Shown here in pieces: positions 16,461 to 25,644 of a stretch of DNA of 64,000 nt. Source of the DNA: JACMLD01 sp044223995. Its GTDB lineage: Bacteria; Bacteroidota; Bacteroidia; Chitinophagales; Chitinophagaceae. The position numbers and the translations under genes were made by a program. The notes under the pieces were generated by a model. The model did not search any database. It had not been told where the DNA came from and saw nothing but the letters and a program-made list of their open reading frames with translations. Each line of letters opens with the position of its first letter. The stretch's first letter is position 1. Location: positions 62,001 through 126,000 of the forward strand of contig JBGALE010000009.1 in NCBI GenBank assembly GCA_044223995.1, in the 5' to 3' direction.

Positions 16461-17252
16461 ATGTCTACTCTCAGCATCACTACCATTCAAACAAGTCTGT
16501 ATTGGGAAGATAAAACAGCCAACCTGCCGATGCTGGAAGAAAAAATAAAATCCATACAAACAAAAACAGCCATAGTCGTGCTGCCTGAAATGTTCAGCAC
16601 TGGATTTAGCATGCGTCCGAAACACTTCGCCGAAAAAATGAACGGGCCGACTGTTGAATGGATGAAGCGGGTGGCCAGTGAAAAAAGAGTGATACTCACA
16701 GGAAGCATCATTATAGAAGAAGAGGAAGGATATTTTAACCGGCTGCTCTGGGTGCTGCCAAACGGTCAACTGGGCTTTTATGACAAGCGCCACTTATTCG
16801 CCTATGGTTCGGAAGATGAACATTATTCAGAAGGAAATAAGAGATTGATTACTTCCGTCAATGGCTGGAAAATTAATTTGCAGGTTTGTTACGATCTGCG
16901 TTTTCCCGTATGGTCAAGACAACAATCCAAAGAAAACGGTCCCGAATACGACTTGCTGGTATATGTTGCCAACTGGCCCGAGAGGCGCAGCCTCGCATGG
17001 AAAACGTTGTTGCAGGCCAGGGCTATCGAAAATCAATGTTTTGTAGTGGGTGTTAACCGGGTTGGTAATGATGGAAATAATATTTATCACAGCGGGGATT
17101 CAATGGTAATCGATCCACTGGGGGAGATACTTTATCATAAAGTGCATGACGAAGAAGTGCATACAACAGTTTTACAACAGGAAAAACTAATTGAGGTCAG
17201 GGAGAAGTTCCCTTTCTGGAAAGATGCCGATGTTTTTTCTATTTTACCATAA
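16461..17252 (+). CDS. Carbon-nitrogen hydrolase (omega-amidase/YafV type)
   Basis: The 263-residue cytosolic enzyme belongs to the nitrilase superfamily and most resembles YafV/Nit2 omega-amidases, which hydrolyse 2-oxoglutaramate or 2-oxosuccinamate. The catalytic triad is complete: Glu43 in VVLPEMFSTGF, Lys109 in GFYDKRHLFA and Cys143 in QVCYDLRFPVW. The later motif ARAIENQCFVVGVNR is also typical. Length matches single-domain family members. It begins 66 bp after recX and is followed 19 bp later by a VOC gene and nagA, so the three may be one operon. The exact substrate is inferred from family likeness. Confidence 0.92.
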   Translation: MSTLSITTIQTSLYWEDKTANLPMLEEKIKSIQTKTAIVVLPEMFSTGFSMRPKHFAEKMNGPTVEWMKRVASEKRVILTGSIIIEEEEGYFNRLLWVLPNGQLGFYDKRHLFAYGSEDEHYSEGNKRLITSVNGWKINLQVCYDLRFPVWSRQQSKENGPEYDLLVYVANWPERRSLAWKTLLQARAIENQCFVVGVNRVGNDGNNIYHSGDSMVIDPLGEILYHKVHDEEVHTTVLQQEKLIEVREKFPFWKDADVFSILP

Positions 17253-17271
17253 ATATTTCCGTCAGTAAAAA

Positions 17272-17667
17272 ATGCAAAAATTACTGCTCAATAAAATTCA
17301 TCATGTGGCTGTGATATGCAGCAACTACGCTGTTTCAAAAAAATTTTATACTGAAATATTAAACCTTGAAATTGTCAGGGAAACCTACCGAGAAGCAAGA
17401 CGATCATACAAGCTGGATTTAAAAGTGAGCGAACAGTACCAGGTTGAATTATTTTCTTTTCCCGATCCACCGGCAAGGCCTTCGCAACCGGAAGCATGTG
17501 GATTGCGTCACCTGGCGTTTGAAGTTGATAATATTGATAATGCAGTTGCTGTCCTTCAGCAAAGAGGCGTTGACACCGAAGCGATTCGCACAGATGAAAT
17601 AACAGGTAAGCGGTTTACATTTTTTAGTGATCCTGATGGATTACCTTTAGAATTGTATGAAAAATAA
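17272..17667 (+). CDS. VOC-family protein (glyoxalase-like, YaeR type)
   Basis: The 131-residue protein has two beta-alpha-beta-beta-beta modules of the vicinal oxygen chelate fold. Metal-site positions are seen at HHVAVICSNYAVSKKFY (first His), in the ELFSFPDPP stretch, in CGLRHLAFEVDNID and in DPDGLPLELYE (Glu). This resembles the YaeR/GloA2 group rather than classical glyoxalase I, and its true substrate is not known. It lies 19 bp after the nitrilase gene, and its last codons overlap the start proposed for nagA by 11 bases. Confidence 0.88.
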   Translation: MQKLLLNKIHHVAVICSNYAVSKKFYTEILNLEIVRETYREARRSYKLDLKVSEQYQVELFSFPDPPARPSQPEACGLRHLAFEVDNIDNAVAVLQQRGVDTEAIRTDEITGKRFTFFSDPDGLPLELYEK

Positions 17668-18766
17668 TATGAAGGCCTACTATAATGCAAAAATTTTTAC
17701 CGGAACCGATATCGTAACAAACAAAGCAGTTATTATATCCGGTGATGTAATAGACAGTATTGTCGATGAAAAAAAAATCCCTGCAGGGGCAGAGAGAATT
17801 GACTTGAAAAATCAATACCTCGCGCCAGCGTTTATTGATATACAAATTTATGGAGGCAATGGGCGCCTTTTTTCAAATGAATTATCAGAAGAAGCGATTG
17901 CTTCGACATATCAATATTGCCTCAGTGGAGGTGCAGCTCATTTTGTAATTACACTTGCTACCAACACCATGGAAGTTTTTTTAAAAGGGATGGAGGCTGT
18001 AAAAAAATACTGGGCATCGGGTGGCAAAGGTCTATTGGGTCTGCATTTGGAAGGGCCTTATATTAACCCGGTTAAAAAAGGCGCACACCTGGAAAACTGT
18101 ATTAAAAGACCCACTGCCGATGAAGTAAACATGTTATTGTCGCACGGAAAAGGTGTTATTAAAATAATGACCCTGGCGCCGGAACAGTGTGATCCGAATA
18201 TTATATCAATGCTCATGCAAAACGGGGTGATTGTTTCCACGGGACATAGTAATGCCACTTATGAAGAAGCAACCAACGCATTTAACAACGGCATACCCAT
18301 AGCCACACATTTATTTAACGCGATGTCGCCATTGGCACACCGTGCGCCCGGCCTTGTAGGCGCTATCTATGATCATACAACTGCAATGAGCAGTATTGTT
18401 CCCGATGGCATACATGTTGATTTCCCTGTTCTCCGCATCAGCAAGAAAGTTATGGGAGAAAGACTGTTTGTCATTACCGATGCGGTCACCGCGACCAGCA
18501 CCGGTGATTATGCACATGTTTTTACAGGCGATCGGTATACACTGCCCGATGGTACATTATCAGGCTCTGCGCTTACCATGATGAAGTGTGTAAAAAACTG
18601 TATAGAAAGGGCGGGGATTGATATGGAAGAAGCTTTGCGGATGGCATCATTGTATCCTGCAAAAGCGATTGGTATTGACAATATGTACGGAAAAATTGAA
18701 AGAGGTTATAACGCTTCGATGGTTGTATTTGATGAGAAGCTACAAGTACAAATGGTAACCACCTGA
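17657..18766 (+). CDS. nagA: N-acetylglucosamine-6-phosphate deacetylase NagA
   Basis: NagA removes acetate from GlcNAc-6-phosphate in amino sugar catabolism and cell-wall recycling. The 369-residue protein belongs to the amidohydrolase superfamily: HLEGPYINPVKKGAH (metal-binding Glu near residue 132), TGHSNATYEEA (His), THLFNAMSPLAHRAPG (His and substrate loop) and ITDAVTATS (catalytic Asp). Start choice is open: the ATG at 17657 overlaps the VOC gene by 11 bases, while an ATG at 17669 (MKAYYNAKIF) overlaps nothing. No nagB is nearby. It converges on an S41 peptidase gene with 5 bases between the stops. Confidence 0.93.
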   Translation: MKNNMKAYYNAKIFTGTDIVTNKAVIISGDVIDSIVDEKKIPAGAERIDLKNQYLAPAFIDIQIYGGNGRLFSNELSEEAIASTYQYCLSGGAAHFVITLATNTMEVFLKGMEAVKKYWASGGKGLLGLHLEGPYINPVKKGAHLENCIKRPTADEVNMLLSHGKGVIKIMTLAPEQCDPNIISMLMQNGVIVSTGHSNATYEEATNAFNNGIPIATHLFNAMSPLAHRAPGLVGAIYDHTTAMSSIVPDGIHVDFPVLRISKKVMGERLFVITDAVTATSTGDYAHVFTGDRYTLPDGTLSGSALTMMKCVKNCIERAGIDMEEALRMASLYPAKAIGIDNMYGKIERGYNASMVVFDEKLQVQMVTT

Positions 18767-18771
18767 TTTTG

Positions 18772-20289
18772 TCACTTGCTCCCGTAAATTAACTTTCTAA
18801 CGTATTCCAGTTTTACATCGTAACCCTTTCGTATAGCTTCCAGTGAGGGCTTCACTTCTATATCGGGTAAAATACCCCTTCCTGTCTTTGGATAATCTTT
18901 GTTCATTACCATGTGAAACTTGGGAAGCCGGAAACGTACTTTTGTGTTGGGTAATGTAACATCCGGAATAAACCAGGCGGTGTTACCGTAAGAACCGCCG
19001 CCTGTTTCTTCACCAATTACTTTTACATTCGATTGCCCTTTGAGCGCATTGACAAATAGCGTGGTGGCAGAGAAAGAATTGCCGCCAGTCAGTATGTAAA
19101 TATTTCCGTTGAAATGGTTGGCTGTTTTTGGTTTGAAATAGTGTCTCTCGAAATAACCGAAATGATAATGTCCATCACTTTTCTTTTTTGTCATGACATT
19201 CATGAAGAAAAAAGCAGGCAGTGTATTTTCAATATACCGCTCGTAATGACTCAACCTTCTTACTGCATACAACGAGTCAGCGAGTTTGAATTTATGATCA
19301 ATCAGGTATTGTGTGAGTTTTGTAGAAAAGCCAACATTGCCACCGCCGTTGGTACGAACATCTATCACCAGGTTTTTTATGCTTTTTTCCTGTAGTACAC
19401 GAAATGAATTTCTAAAAAACCCTCCAAGCTTATTGCCCCCGGTGAAAGTGGTAACTGTCATGAATGCAGTACTGCCGCTGGTGTCAACCTGTATGTTTCT
19501 TGTGTTAAACATACCATTTCTTCTTCTTTCTTTGCGGCTCACCCTTTTCATCGTGGAAACAAAACGACGAAAAGCAGTATCTTTTTTGGGATCATATAAT
19601 TCAACAGTAGTTGTTTTATCTGTAAAACTGCTGTCAGCGTAATCAATGACGAATTTTTTACCGGAATTAAACACAGCCTGGTACAAGCCACCAAAGTTTC
19701 CCAGGTTGCTCAACGTTTGATATTTATGATTCAATCCATAACCATCGGTAACCATAAACCGGAAAAGACTGTCCCGGATGGTATTTATAGGAATATTGTT
19801 TATTCCTATGATGAGACGGCCACGGGTGAGCAGGGAGTCTTTGCGATTTACATTTACATATACAGCGGCGGTGTCATCCCAAAATTTAATGCCTAATGGA
19901 AACTGTGGCAGGCGCGCAGTATCCAGGTAATGCGCATATTGTTTCGAAAACTTTACAGAAGTATGCCCGCAGCCGATTTTTGAAATAACATAACTCAAAA
20001 GGGTACGGAATTGCGATTCCGTCATAGGCCCGTTGATTTGGCGGTAACCCGCATCAAAATAATAATTCATTGAATCGCGCGAAGTGTACCAATAGAGCGA
20101 TGGATGAGACTCTTCGAGAATATTCCTGAATATGGAATAATCATCCTGTAATTGCTGTTCGGAATAAAGTTTATCGGGATTGAAAGCTTTTTTGTTAGCA
20201 GCACAGGATGTCAGTAAACAGGCGATTGCCAGCAGCGGCCAGAGCGTTGTATTACACCGAAGAACCTTGCTAATGGATAATTTCCTCAT
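18772..20289 (-). CDS. S41-family peptidase, probable lipoprotein
   Basis: The 505-residue protein is a C-terminal-processing-type serine protease. The N-terminus after a short basic stretch has LLAIACLLTSCAANKK, a lipoprotein signal with lipobox LTSC, so it is likely anchored in the periplasm or outer membrane. An N-terminal helical domain (LQDDYSIFRNILEESHPSLY) leads to a PDZ-like part around residues 150-200. The catalytic domain shows VIDVRTNGGGNVGFS, LTGGNSFSATTLFVNALKG (nucleophile Ser) and IGEETGGGSYGN, ending with a GRGILPDIEVKPS block. The target is unknown. It lies 8 bp after thiL in the same direction and could be co-transcribed with thiL and the IMPase gene. Confidence 0.88.
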   Translation of the reverse strand: MRKLSISKVLRCNTTLWPLLAIACLLTSCAANKKAFNPDKLYSEQQLQDDYSIFRNILEESHPSLYWYTSRDSMNYYFDAGYRQINGPMTESQFRTLLSYVISKIGCGHTSVKFSKQYAHYLDTARLPQFPLGIKFWDDTAAVYVNVNRKDSLLTRGRLIIGINNIPINTIRDSLFRFMVTDGYGLNHKYQTLSNLGNFGGLYQAVFNSGKKFVIDYADSSFTDKTTTVELYDPKKDTAFRRFVSTMKRVSRKERRRNGMFNTRNIQVDTSGSTAFMTVTTFTGGNKLGGFFRNSFRVLQEKSIKNLVIDVRTNGGGNVGFSTKLTQYLIDHKFKLADSLYAVRRLSHYERYIENTLPAFFFMNVMTKKKSDGHYHFGYFERHYFKPKTANHFNGNIYILTGGNSFSATTLFVNALKGQSNVKVIGEETGGGSYGNTAWFIPDVTLPNTKVRFRLPKFHMVMNKDYPKTGRGILPDIEVKPSLEAIRKGYDVKLEYVRKLIYGSK

Positions 20290-20297
20290 ATTTCCGT

Positions 20298-21323
20298 TCA
20301 GGCAAATGCATTCCAGCCCTGCGCTGTGATATCAAACGTATTATCGCCTTTGGTTATTATTTTCCTGCCCTTTTCAGTTTCGGTCATATAGCCGATTACA
20401 CTTATTTGTTCGTTTAGTACCAGTTTGTCATATTCAGACGGTGGAATAGTAAACAATAATTCATAGTCTTCGCCACCACTGAGTGCACATGCGGTAGGGT
20501 CGAGATCAAATTTGAATGCAGCCATTCTTGTATCCTCATGTATTGGGATCTTTTCTTCATATAATACACAGCCCAACTGGCTTTGCTTGCAGATATGCAG
20601 TATTTCGGAACTGAGGCCATCGCTGATGTCCATCATGGACGTGGGCACGATATCGTTTGCTGCGAAAAACTCTATGATGTCTTTCCTCGCTTCTGGTTTG
20701 AGCAAACGCCCCACGACGTATTTTTGATTTTCGAGATCGGGCTGCACTGCCGGGCTTTCGAGGTAAATTTTCTTTTCCCTTTCCAGTAAAGTAAGGCCAA
20801 GGAATGCAGCACCCAAATCGCCCGAAACACAAATCAAATCACCTTTTTGGGCGGTGCTGCGTTTTACAAATTTATCCTGGCTTACTTCTCCAATAGCGGT
20901 AACTGAAATAATAAATCCCTTCTGTGAAGTGGAAGTATCGCCCCCTACCAGGTCCACATCATATTTTTCACAGGCCGCATAAATTCCTTCATAAAATTCT
21001 TCGAGTGCTTCCAAACTGAAACGGTTGCTGAATGCAATGCTCACTGTAATCTGTGTGGGTGTGGCATTCATGGCATAAATATCGCTCAGGTTTACAACAA
21101 CACTTTTATATCCCAAATGCCGCAAGGGCGTGTACATCAAATCAAAATGTACTCCTTCGATTAACAGATCTGTTGTAACAACCATTTGCTTGCCAATCGG
21201 GTCGATCACTGCGGCATCGTCACCCACACCTACCAGTGAGGAAGCGTTGTGCAATTCAATATTTTTTGTGAGGTGTTCGATAAGGCCAAACTCACCCAGT
21301 TCGTTTATTTCTGTTCTCTCCAT
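20298..21323 (-). CDS. thiL: Thiamine-monophosphate kinase ThiL
   Basis: ThiL phosphorylates thiamine monophosphate to thiamine diphosphate, the active cofactor. The protein is 341 residues from the ATG at 21323 (MERTEINELGEFGLI); an in-frame start at 21350 would overlap the previous gene by 20 bases and is disfavoured. Motifs of the PurM-like ATP-binding fold are seen: GEFGLIEHLT, VGVGDDAAVID (metal and ATP site), HFDLMYTPLRHLGYKSVVVN, DLVGGDTSTSQKG and DISDGLSSEILHI, then ALSGGEDYELLFTIP. It lies 7 bp after the IMPase gene on the same strand. No other thiamine genes and no TPP riboswitch were seen here. Confidence 0.94.
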   Translation of the reverse strand: MERTEINELGEFGLIEHLTKNIELHNASSLVGVGDDAAVIDPIGKQMVVTTDLLIEGVHFDLMYTPLRHLGYKSVVVNLSDIYAMNATPTQITVSIAFSNRFSLEALEEFYEGIYAACEKYDVDLVGGDTSTSQKGFIISVTAIGEVSQDKFVKRSTAQKGDLICVSGDLGAAFLGLTLLEREKKIYLESPAVQPDLENQKYVVGRLLKPEARKDIIEFFAANDIVPTSMMDISDGLSSEILHICKQSQLGCVLYEEKIPIHEDTRMAAFKFDLDPTACALSGGEDYELLFTIPPSEYDKLVLNEQISVIGYMTETEKGRKIITKGDNTFDITAQGWNAFA

Positions 21324-21330
21324 AGAATTT

Positions 21331-22110
21331 TTATTTTGGTTCTGCACCATTAATACAGTTCAGCAGTGCAGTGTGAATTTTTCCATTGGTGGCAAGGATA
21401 TGCGGTTGATAAGGCGAATAATAATTGCCGGCAAAATCGGTAATCATTCCGCCGGCTTCTTCCACCATTAGAAAACCCGCAGCACTATCCCAGGCCTGCA
21501 GTTTATGTTCATAAAAACCATCAAACCTGCCGGCTGCTACCCAGCACAAATCCATCGCAGCCGAACCGAGTCTTCTTACCGGGATACCTTTTCTGATGAG
21601 TTTTGCAAACACATCCAATGGACCATTTTCCATTTCGAGGTAAGAATAGGGAAAGCCGGTTACGAGGCAGGCTTCCAGTAAATTTTCTTTTGTACTTACC
21701 CGGATTCTCTTATCATTCAAAAAAGCACCTTTCCCTTTTTCTCCAAAAAAATATTCGTTGATAAATGGATTGTATACAGTACCCATTATCATTTTACCAG
21801 CCTTCTCGACGCCAATACTTACACAACAAATAGGGATCCCATTTGCAAAATTCACCGTGCCGTCAATGGGATCAATGATCCATTTGTATTCACTGTCCAT
21901 CTTTATTTCTCCCGCTTCTTCGCTCAGGATAAAGTGATCGGGAAAAGATGCGCGGATGGCGTCAATGATTACTTTTTCAGAAGCATGATCTGCCTCGGTG
22001 ACAAGGTTATTGACCCCTTCTTTATTCGATATCTTAAACTCTCCCTGGAAATAATGGCGAAGTACGACTGCTGCAGCTTCCGTGGCTTTGAAAAGCGTTG
22101 TTTTTAACAT
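21331..22110 (-). CDS. Inositol monophosphatase family protein
   Basis: The 259-residue enzyme belongs to the lithium-sensitive, magnesium-dependent phosphatase family (SuhB/inositol monophosphatase). The first metal motif is LSEEAGEIK, the second is IIDPIDGTVNFANGIP, and the third is WDSAAGFLMVEEAGG, all with expected acidic ligands. It dephosphorylates inositol-1-phosphate or a similar sugar phosphate; in many bacteria the physiological role is unclear. It is the first gene of a likely three-gene minus-strand unit (IMPase, thiL, S41 peptidase) with gaps of 7 and 8 bp. Confidence 0.92.
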   Translation of the reverse strand: MLKTTLFKATEAAAVVLRHYFQGEFKISNKEGVNNLVTEADHASEKVIIDAIRASFPDHFILSEEAGEIKMDSEYKWIIDPIDGTVNFANGIPICCVSIGVEKAGKMIMGTVYNPFINEYFFGEKGKGAFLNDKRIRVSTKENLLEACLVTGFPYSYLEMENGPLDVFAKLIRKGIPVRRLGSAAMDLCWVAAGRFDGFYEHKLQAWDSAAGFLMVEEAGGMITDFAGNYYSPYQPHILATNGKIHTALLNCINGAEPK

Positions 22111-22189
22111 GCGGCAAAGATAGGCCGTAGCAATGTTTCTTTTAAAATAGAATTAATTGCTACGGCGTCATTCAAAGGCCTGTCATGTA

Positions 22190-23179
22190 CTACCTGTTTA
22201 CGCTTCCCATTGCCTGTTCGGGATAACGCAAACCCGCTGCTGCATTTTTTGGGAATATATTATTGATTTCCTCCAGTTCTTTTCCTGTGAAAGAAACATT
22301 TAATGCGCCTGCATTCTCATCGAGATATTTAATTCTTTTTGTACCCGGTATTGGGAAAATATGATCGCCCTGTGCCAATACCCATGCCAGCGCCAGTTGC
22401 GATGGTGTGCAGCATTTCTGTGAAGCAAGTGTTTCAATCCGATGAACAAGGTCAAGGTTCTTCTGAAAATTTTCTCCCTGGAATCTCGGTGAAAAACGAC
22501 GGTAATCGTTATCGGCAAAGTCTTCATATTTTTTTATCTGTCCTGTAAGAAACCCTCTTCCCAGCGGACTGTATGCAACAAAGGCAACACCCAACTCCCT
22601 GCAGGCATCAAGTATACCATCCTCGGGATCCCTTGTCCATAAGGAGTATTCCGTTTGAACGGCCGTAATTGGATACACTTTGTGTGCGCGGCGAAGGGTT
22701 TCAGGCGATACTTCGCTCAGTCCAACACCCCTGATCTTTCCTTCTTTTACCAGGTCAGACATAGCGCCAACCGTTTCTTCAATAGGCGTAGATGGATCAA
22801 CACGGTGGAGGTAATACACATCAACCAGGTCTACATTCAATCGTTTAAGACTGCCTTCAATGGATTTTTTTACATAATCTGGCTTTCCATTTACACCACG
22901 TAGTTGCGGATTGGCCGGATCACGAACGATTCCAAACTTTGTAGCCAGTGTTACCTTATCGCGGTTTCCTTTCAAAGCCTTGCCCACCAGTTCTTCGTTG
23001 TGATATGGTCCGTACATATCGGCCGTATCCCAAAATGTCATTCCAAGTTCAATGGCATGGTAAAGTGTTTTTATTGATTCTTCATCATTACGGCTGCCGT
23101 AAAATTCACTCATCCCCATGCAGCCCAATCCTATTTCGGAGGCGGCAATGCCCTGTGACCCCAGTTTTTTAATTTGCAT
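22190..23179 (-). CDS. Aldo/keto reductase
   Basis: The 329-residue protein is an NADPH-dependent aldo/keto reductase with a TIM barrel. Family marks are GLGCMGMSEFYG, FWDTADMYGPYHNEELVG with the catalytic Asp and Tyr, TLATKFGI with the catalytic Lys, VYYLHRVDPSTPIEETVG with the catalytic His, and VQTEYSLWTRDPE. It resembles the AKR13/YakC group, often able to reduce varied aldehydes or ketones. No signal peptide is present. It stands alone, 79 bp upstream of the IMPase gene on the same strand, and is divergent from a glycosyltransferase gene. Confidence 0.93.
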   Translation of the reverse strand: MQIKKLGSQGIAASEIGLGCMGMSEFYGSRNDEESIKTLYHAIELGMTFWDTADMYGPYHNEELVGKALKGNRDKVTLATKFGIVRDPANPQLRGVNGKPDYVKKSIEGSLKRLNVDLVDVYYLHRVDPSTPIEETVGAMSDLVKEGKIRGVGLSEVSPETLRRAHKVYPITAVQTEYSLWTRDPEDGILDACRELGVAFVAYSPLGRGFLTGQIKKYEDFADNDYRRFSPRFQGENFQKNLDLVHRIETLASQKCCTPSQLALAWVLAQGDHIFPIPGTKRIKYLDENAGALNVSFTGKELEEINNIFPKNAAAGLRYPEQAMGSVNR

Positions 23180-23344
23180 ATAACAGGTTTTAAAATGAAA
23201 AATATGTTTATAAAGTTACTACAACCACTCGCAAAAGACACCTGTGCGTACATCCAATTTTATTTCCGCAGCCCTTCGTACAATGCGAAATTTTGAACAT
23301 CGCATTAAAAAATCGTACTTCGCAGGTAATATATTCTGCATCCA

Positions 23345-24523
23345 TTGCTGTCGATAATTATTGTTAGTTATAACGTTCAATACTTTCTCGGGCAATGCCT
23401 GTGCTCGGTGCAAAGGGCCATTGAAGGGTTGGAAGCGGAAGTAATTGTAGTAGATAACAATTCAACAGATGGAACGGTTGCAGCATTACAAACTTTATTT
23501 CCGGAAGTAAAGTGTATCGTTAATAACACCAACGAAGGATATGCCAAAGCCAATAACCAGGGATGGAAAGCCGCTAAGGGTGAATATATTCTTTTTCTGA
23601 ACCCCGATACACTGGTGGGCGAAGACAGTTTGAAAAATACTCTTAGGGTGATGAAAGAGCGGCCCAATACAGGAGCGGTTGGTATCAGGATGATTGATGG
23701 TGCCGGCAGCTTTCTCCCGGAATCAAAAAGAGGTTTTCCCTCACCATTTGTTTCGTTTTGTAAACTCTCCGGGTTGACAGCCCTGTTTCCCCGGTCAAAG
23801 GTATTTGCCAGGTACTACCTGGGACATATACCCGAAGATACAAACAGCAAGGTAGATGTACTCGCCGGTGCTTATATGATGGTAAGAAGATCGGTATTGG
23901 AAAAAACAAATGGATTTGACGATGCCTTTTTTATGTATGGGGAAGATGTAGACCTGAGTTACCGTATTCAGCAGCAGGGATATGACAATTATTACTTTGC
24001 TGAATGCCCCATCATACATTTCAAGGGAGAAAGCACAAGACGGGACAGAAGGTATGTAAAAATGTTTTACAAAGCCATGAGCATTTTTGTAAAAAAACAT
24101 TACCAGCAACAATCGTGGTGGTTTGGCATCCTACTTCAAATAGCAATATGGGCCAGGGCTGCCCTGTCTTTTATCACAACACTGTTTTCAGGAAAGCACG
24201 CCGCCAATACAGAGTCAGATAAAGCCGCTTATATTATTGGTAATTCAGAAGAGGCGAATGAAGTAACCAAAATATTTGACAAGAACGCTGTTCGGCGGAA
24301 ATCGCTGCAACATTTTACCATCAATGAATGGAATGCGGGGAAAAATGAATGGCAGCAACCGGGCGAAATTATTTTTTGCCCTGGTTCGGTTTCATTTAAA
24401 ACAATAATTGAGCAAATGATGCACTGGCGTAGTAAAGTTTCGTACAAATTTTACTCGGAAAAATGTGGTTGCATCATTTCAAGCAATTCCAAAAAAAGCA
24501 GTGGCGATGTATTGATTCGCTGA
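23345..24523 (+). CDS. Family 2 glycosyltransferase (rhamnosyltransferase-like)
   Basis: The 392-residue protein has a GT-A fold of family GT2: LSIIIVSYNVQYFLGQCL at the N-terminus, EVIVVDNNSTDGTV, ILFLNPDTLVG (DxD-like metal site), LAGAYMMVRRSVL and GEDVDLSYRIQQQGY. It probably adds a sugar to a surface polysaccharide or lipid. A weak hydrophobic stretch near residues 255-280 may attach it to the membrane. The C-terminal 100 residues look like an extra soluble domain. An upstream in-frame stop ends at 23329 and no ATG lies between it and the first conserved residues, so TTG at 23345 is the likely start. A PhyH gene follows after 16 bp. Confidence 0.87.
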   Translation: MLSIIIVSYNVQYFLGQCLCSVQRAIEGLEAEVIVVDNNSTDGTVAALQTLFPEVKCIVNNTNEGYAKANNQGWKAAKGEYILFLNPDTLVGEDSLKNTLRVMKERPNTGAVGIRMIDGAGSFLPESKRGFPSPFVSFCKLSGLTALFPRSKVFARYYLGHIPEDTNSKVDVLAGAYMMVRRSVLEKTNGFDDAFFMYGEDVDLSYRIQQQGYDNYYFAECPIIHFKGESTRRDRRYVKMFYKAMSIFVKKHYQQQSWWFGILLQIAIWARAALSFITTLFSGKHAANTESDKAAYIIGNSEEANEVTKIFDKNAVRRKSLQHFTINEWNAGKNEWQQPGEIIFCPGSVSFKTIIEQMMHWRSKVSYKFYSEKCGCIISSNSKKSSGDVLIR

Positions 24524-24539
24524 AAAAGAAAATAGTATC

Positions 24540-25496
24540 ATGTTCAACAGAATTAAAAGTGGCCTCCGGGATTTTAAACTGACCTACCTGCTGTATAATT
24601 TTTTTCAGCGGAAAAAATTACTGCACAATAAATCAAAATACAAACAACTGCAGATAAAGAAGCCTGTATTCTGGAATGTAAGCAGTGTCGACTTTGCGCA
24701 CCTGCCGCAAACCAAACCCTGGCTGGATGCAGAGGATGGCCTTCGGCAATTACTGGAAGACGAACAATACAATCAGTTGCCGCAGGAAACACAGGAGCAA
24801 TTGCGGCAATGGGTTGAAAACGGTTTTATCCTGCTCAAAAATTTCCTCACCAATGAAGAAGCGGATGCTGTCAACCAGGAAATTGAGCAATTGACAAAGG
24901 AGCGAAAAATAAAGCCGCTGGAGAATGGGAAAATAATGTTTGCCTTTAAACAATCAGCTCTGATCAATAAACTTATGCGCGACAAAAGAATCATTTCATT
25001 GTTTGAATTTATTTTTAAGCAGCGCGTAGTACCTTTTCAAACCATCAATTTTTTAAAAGGCAGTCAGCAACGCGCCCATTCTGACAGTATTCACATGACC
25101 ACCTATCCGCTTGGTTATTTATCTGCCGCATGGTTTGCATTGGAAGAGGTGGATGAAAGCAATGGCTCTTTGTTTTATTATCCCGGTAGTCATAAGTTGC
25201 CTTATGTACTAAGTCCAGACTTTGATCACAAAACCGGTTTACTGCAGTTGGATCCGCAAACGAATCAACGGTATGAAGATAAAATCGACGAAGTAATCAG
25301 GGAGAATAAGCTAGTGAAGAAGGATTTTATGGCCCGTAAGGGCGATGTATTTCTCTGGCATGCCAACCTGATTCATGGCGGGAACCCTATTAAGGACATA
25401 ACAAGAACAAGAAAGAGTATGGTGGTGCATTATTTTGCAGACAATGTGGTAAAGTATCATGAAATTTCCCAGAGACCCGCACTAATAAATGACTGA
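24540..25496 (+). CDS. Phytanoyl-CoA dioxygenase (PhyH) family protein
   Basis: The 318-residue protein is a non-haem iron(II)/2-oxoglutarate-dependent oxygenase. A double-stranded beta-helix with the HxD...H facial triad is visible: RAHSDSIHMTTYPLG (His and Asp), SNGSLFYYPGSHKLPYV, and FLWHANLIHGGNP with the distal His and an arginine at TRKSM for 2-oxoglutarate. The first 100 residues (ending near LLKNFLTNEEADAVNQEIE) carry the N-terminal helical part. It follows the glycosyltransferase by 16 bp on the same strand, so it may hydroxylate a lipid or sugar on the same surface molecule. A hairpin downstream probably ends the transcript. Confidence 0.86.
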   Translation: MFNRIKSGLRDFKLTYLLYNFFQRKKLLHNKSKYKQLQIKKPVFWNVSSVDFAHLPQTKPWLDAEDGLRQLLEDEQYNQLPQETQEQLRQWVENGFILLKNFLTNEEADAVNQEIEQLTKERKIKPLENGKIMFAFKQSALINKLMRDKRIISLFEFIFKQRVVPFQTINFLKGSQQRAHSDSIHMTTYPLGYLSAAWFALEEVDESNGSLFYYPGSHKLPYVLSPDFDHKTGLLQLDPQTNQRYEDKIDEVIRENKLVKKDFMARKGDVFLWHANLIHGGNPIKDITRTRKSMVVHYFADNVVKYHEISQRPALIND

Positions 25497-25507
25497 AATA
25501 ATAAAGC

Positions 25508-25533
25508 CCCGATGTGGAAACACCGGGACTTTT
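25508..25533 (+). terminator. Probable terminator after the PhyH gene
   Basis: CCCGATGT and ACACCGGG form an 8-bp stem with one mismatch across a GGAA loop, followed by ACTTTT. It starts 12 bases after the stop at 25496. Confidence 0.55.
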
Positions 25534-25644
25534 GGTTAAGGCTCTGATTAGTAGCTATTTTAATTTATTTTATTCTCTTTCAAAGATAATCGGAGTTTTT
25601 CTAGTTGCCAATTTATAGGCATACCACTTAGTGGGTATTTTTGA

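Noticed and set aside
20298..21323. A TPP riboswitch near thiL
   Set aside because: The gap before thiL is only 7 bp and no THI-box-like sequence was recognised upstream of the unit.
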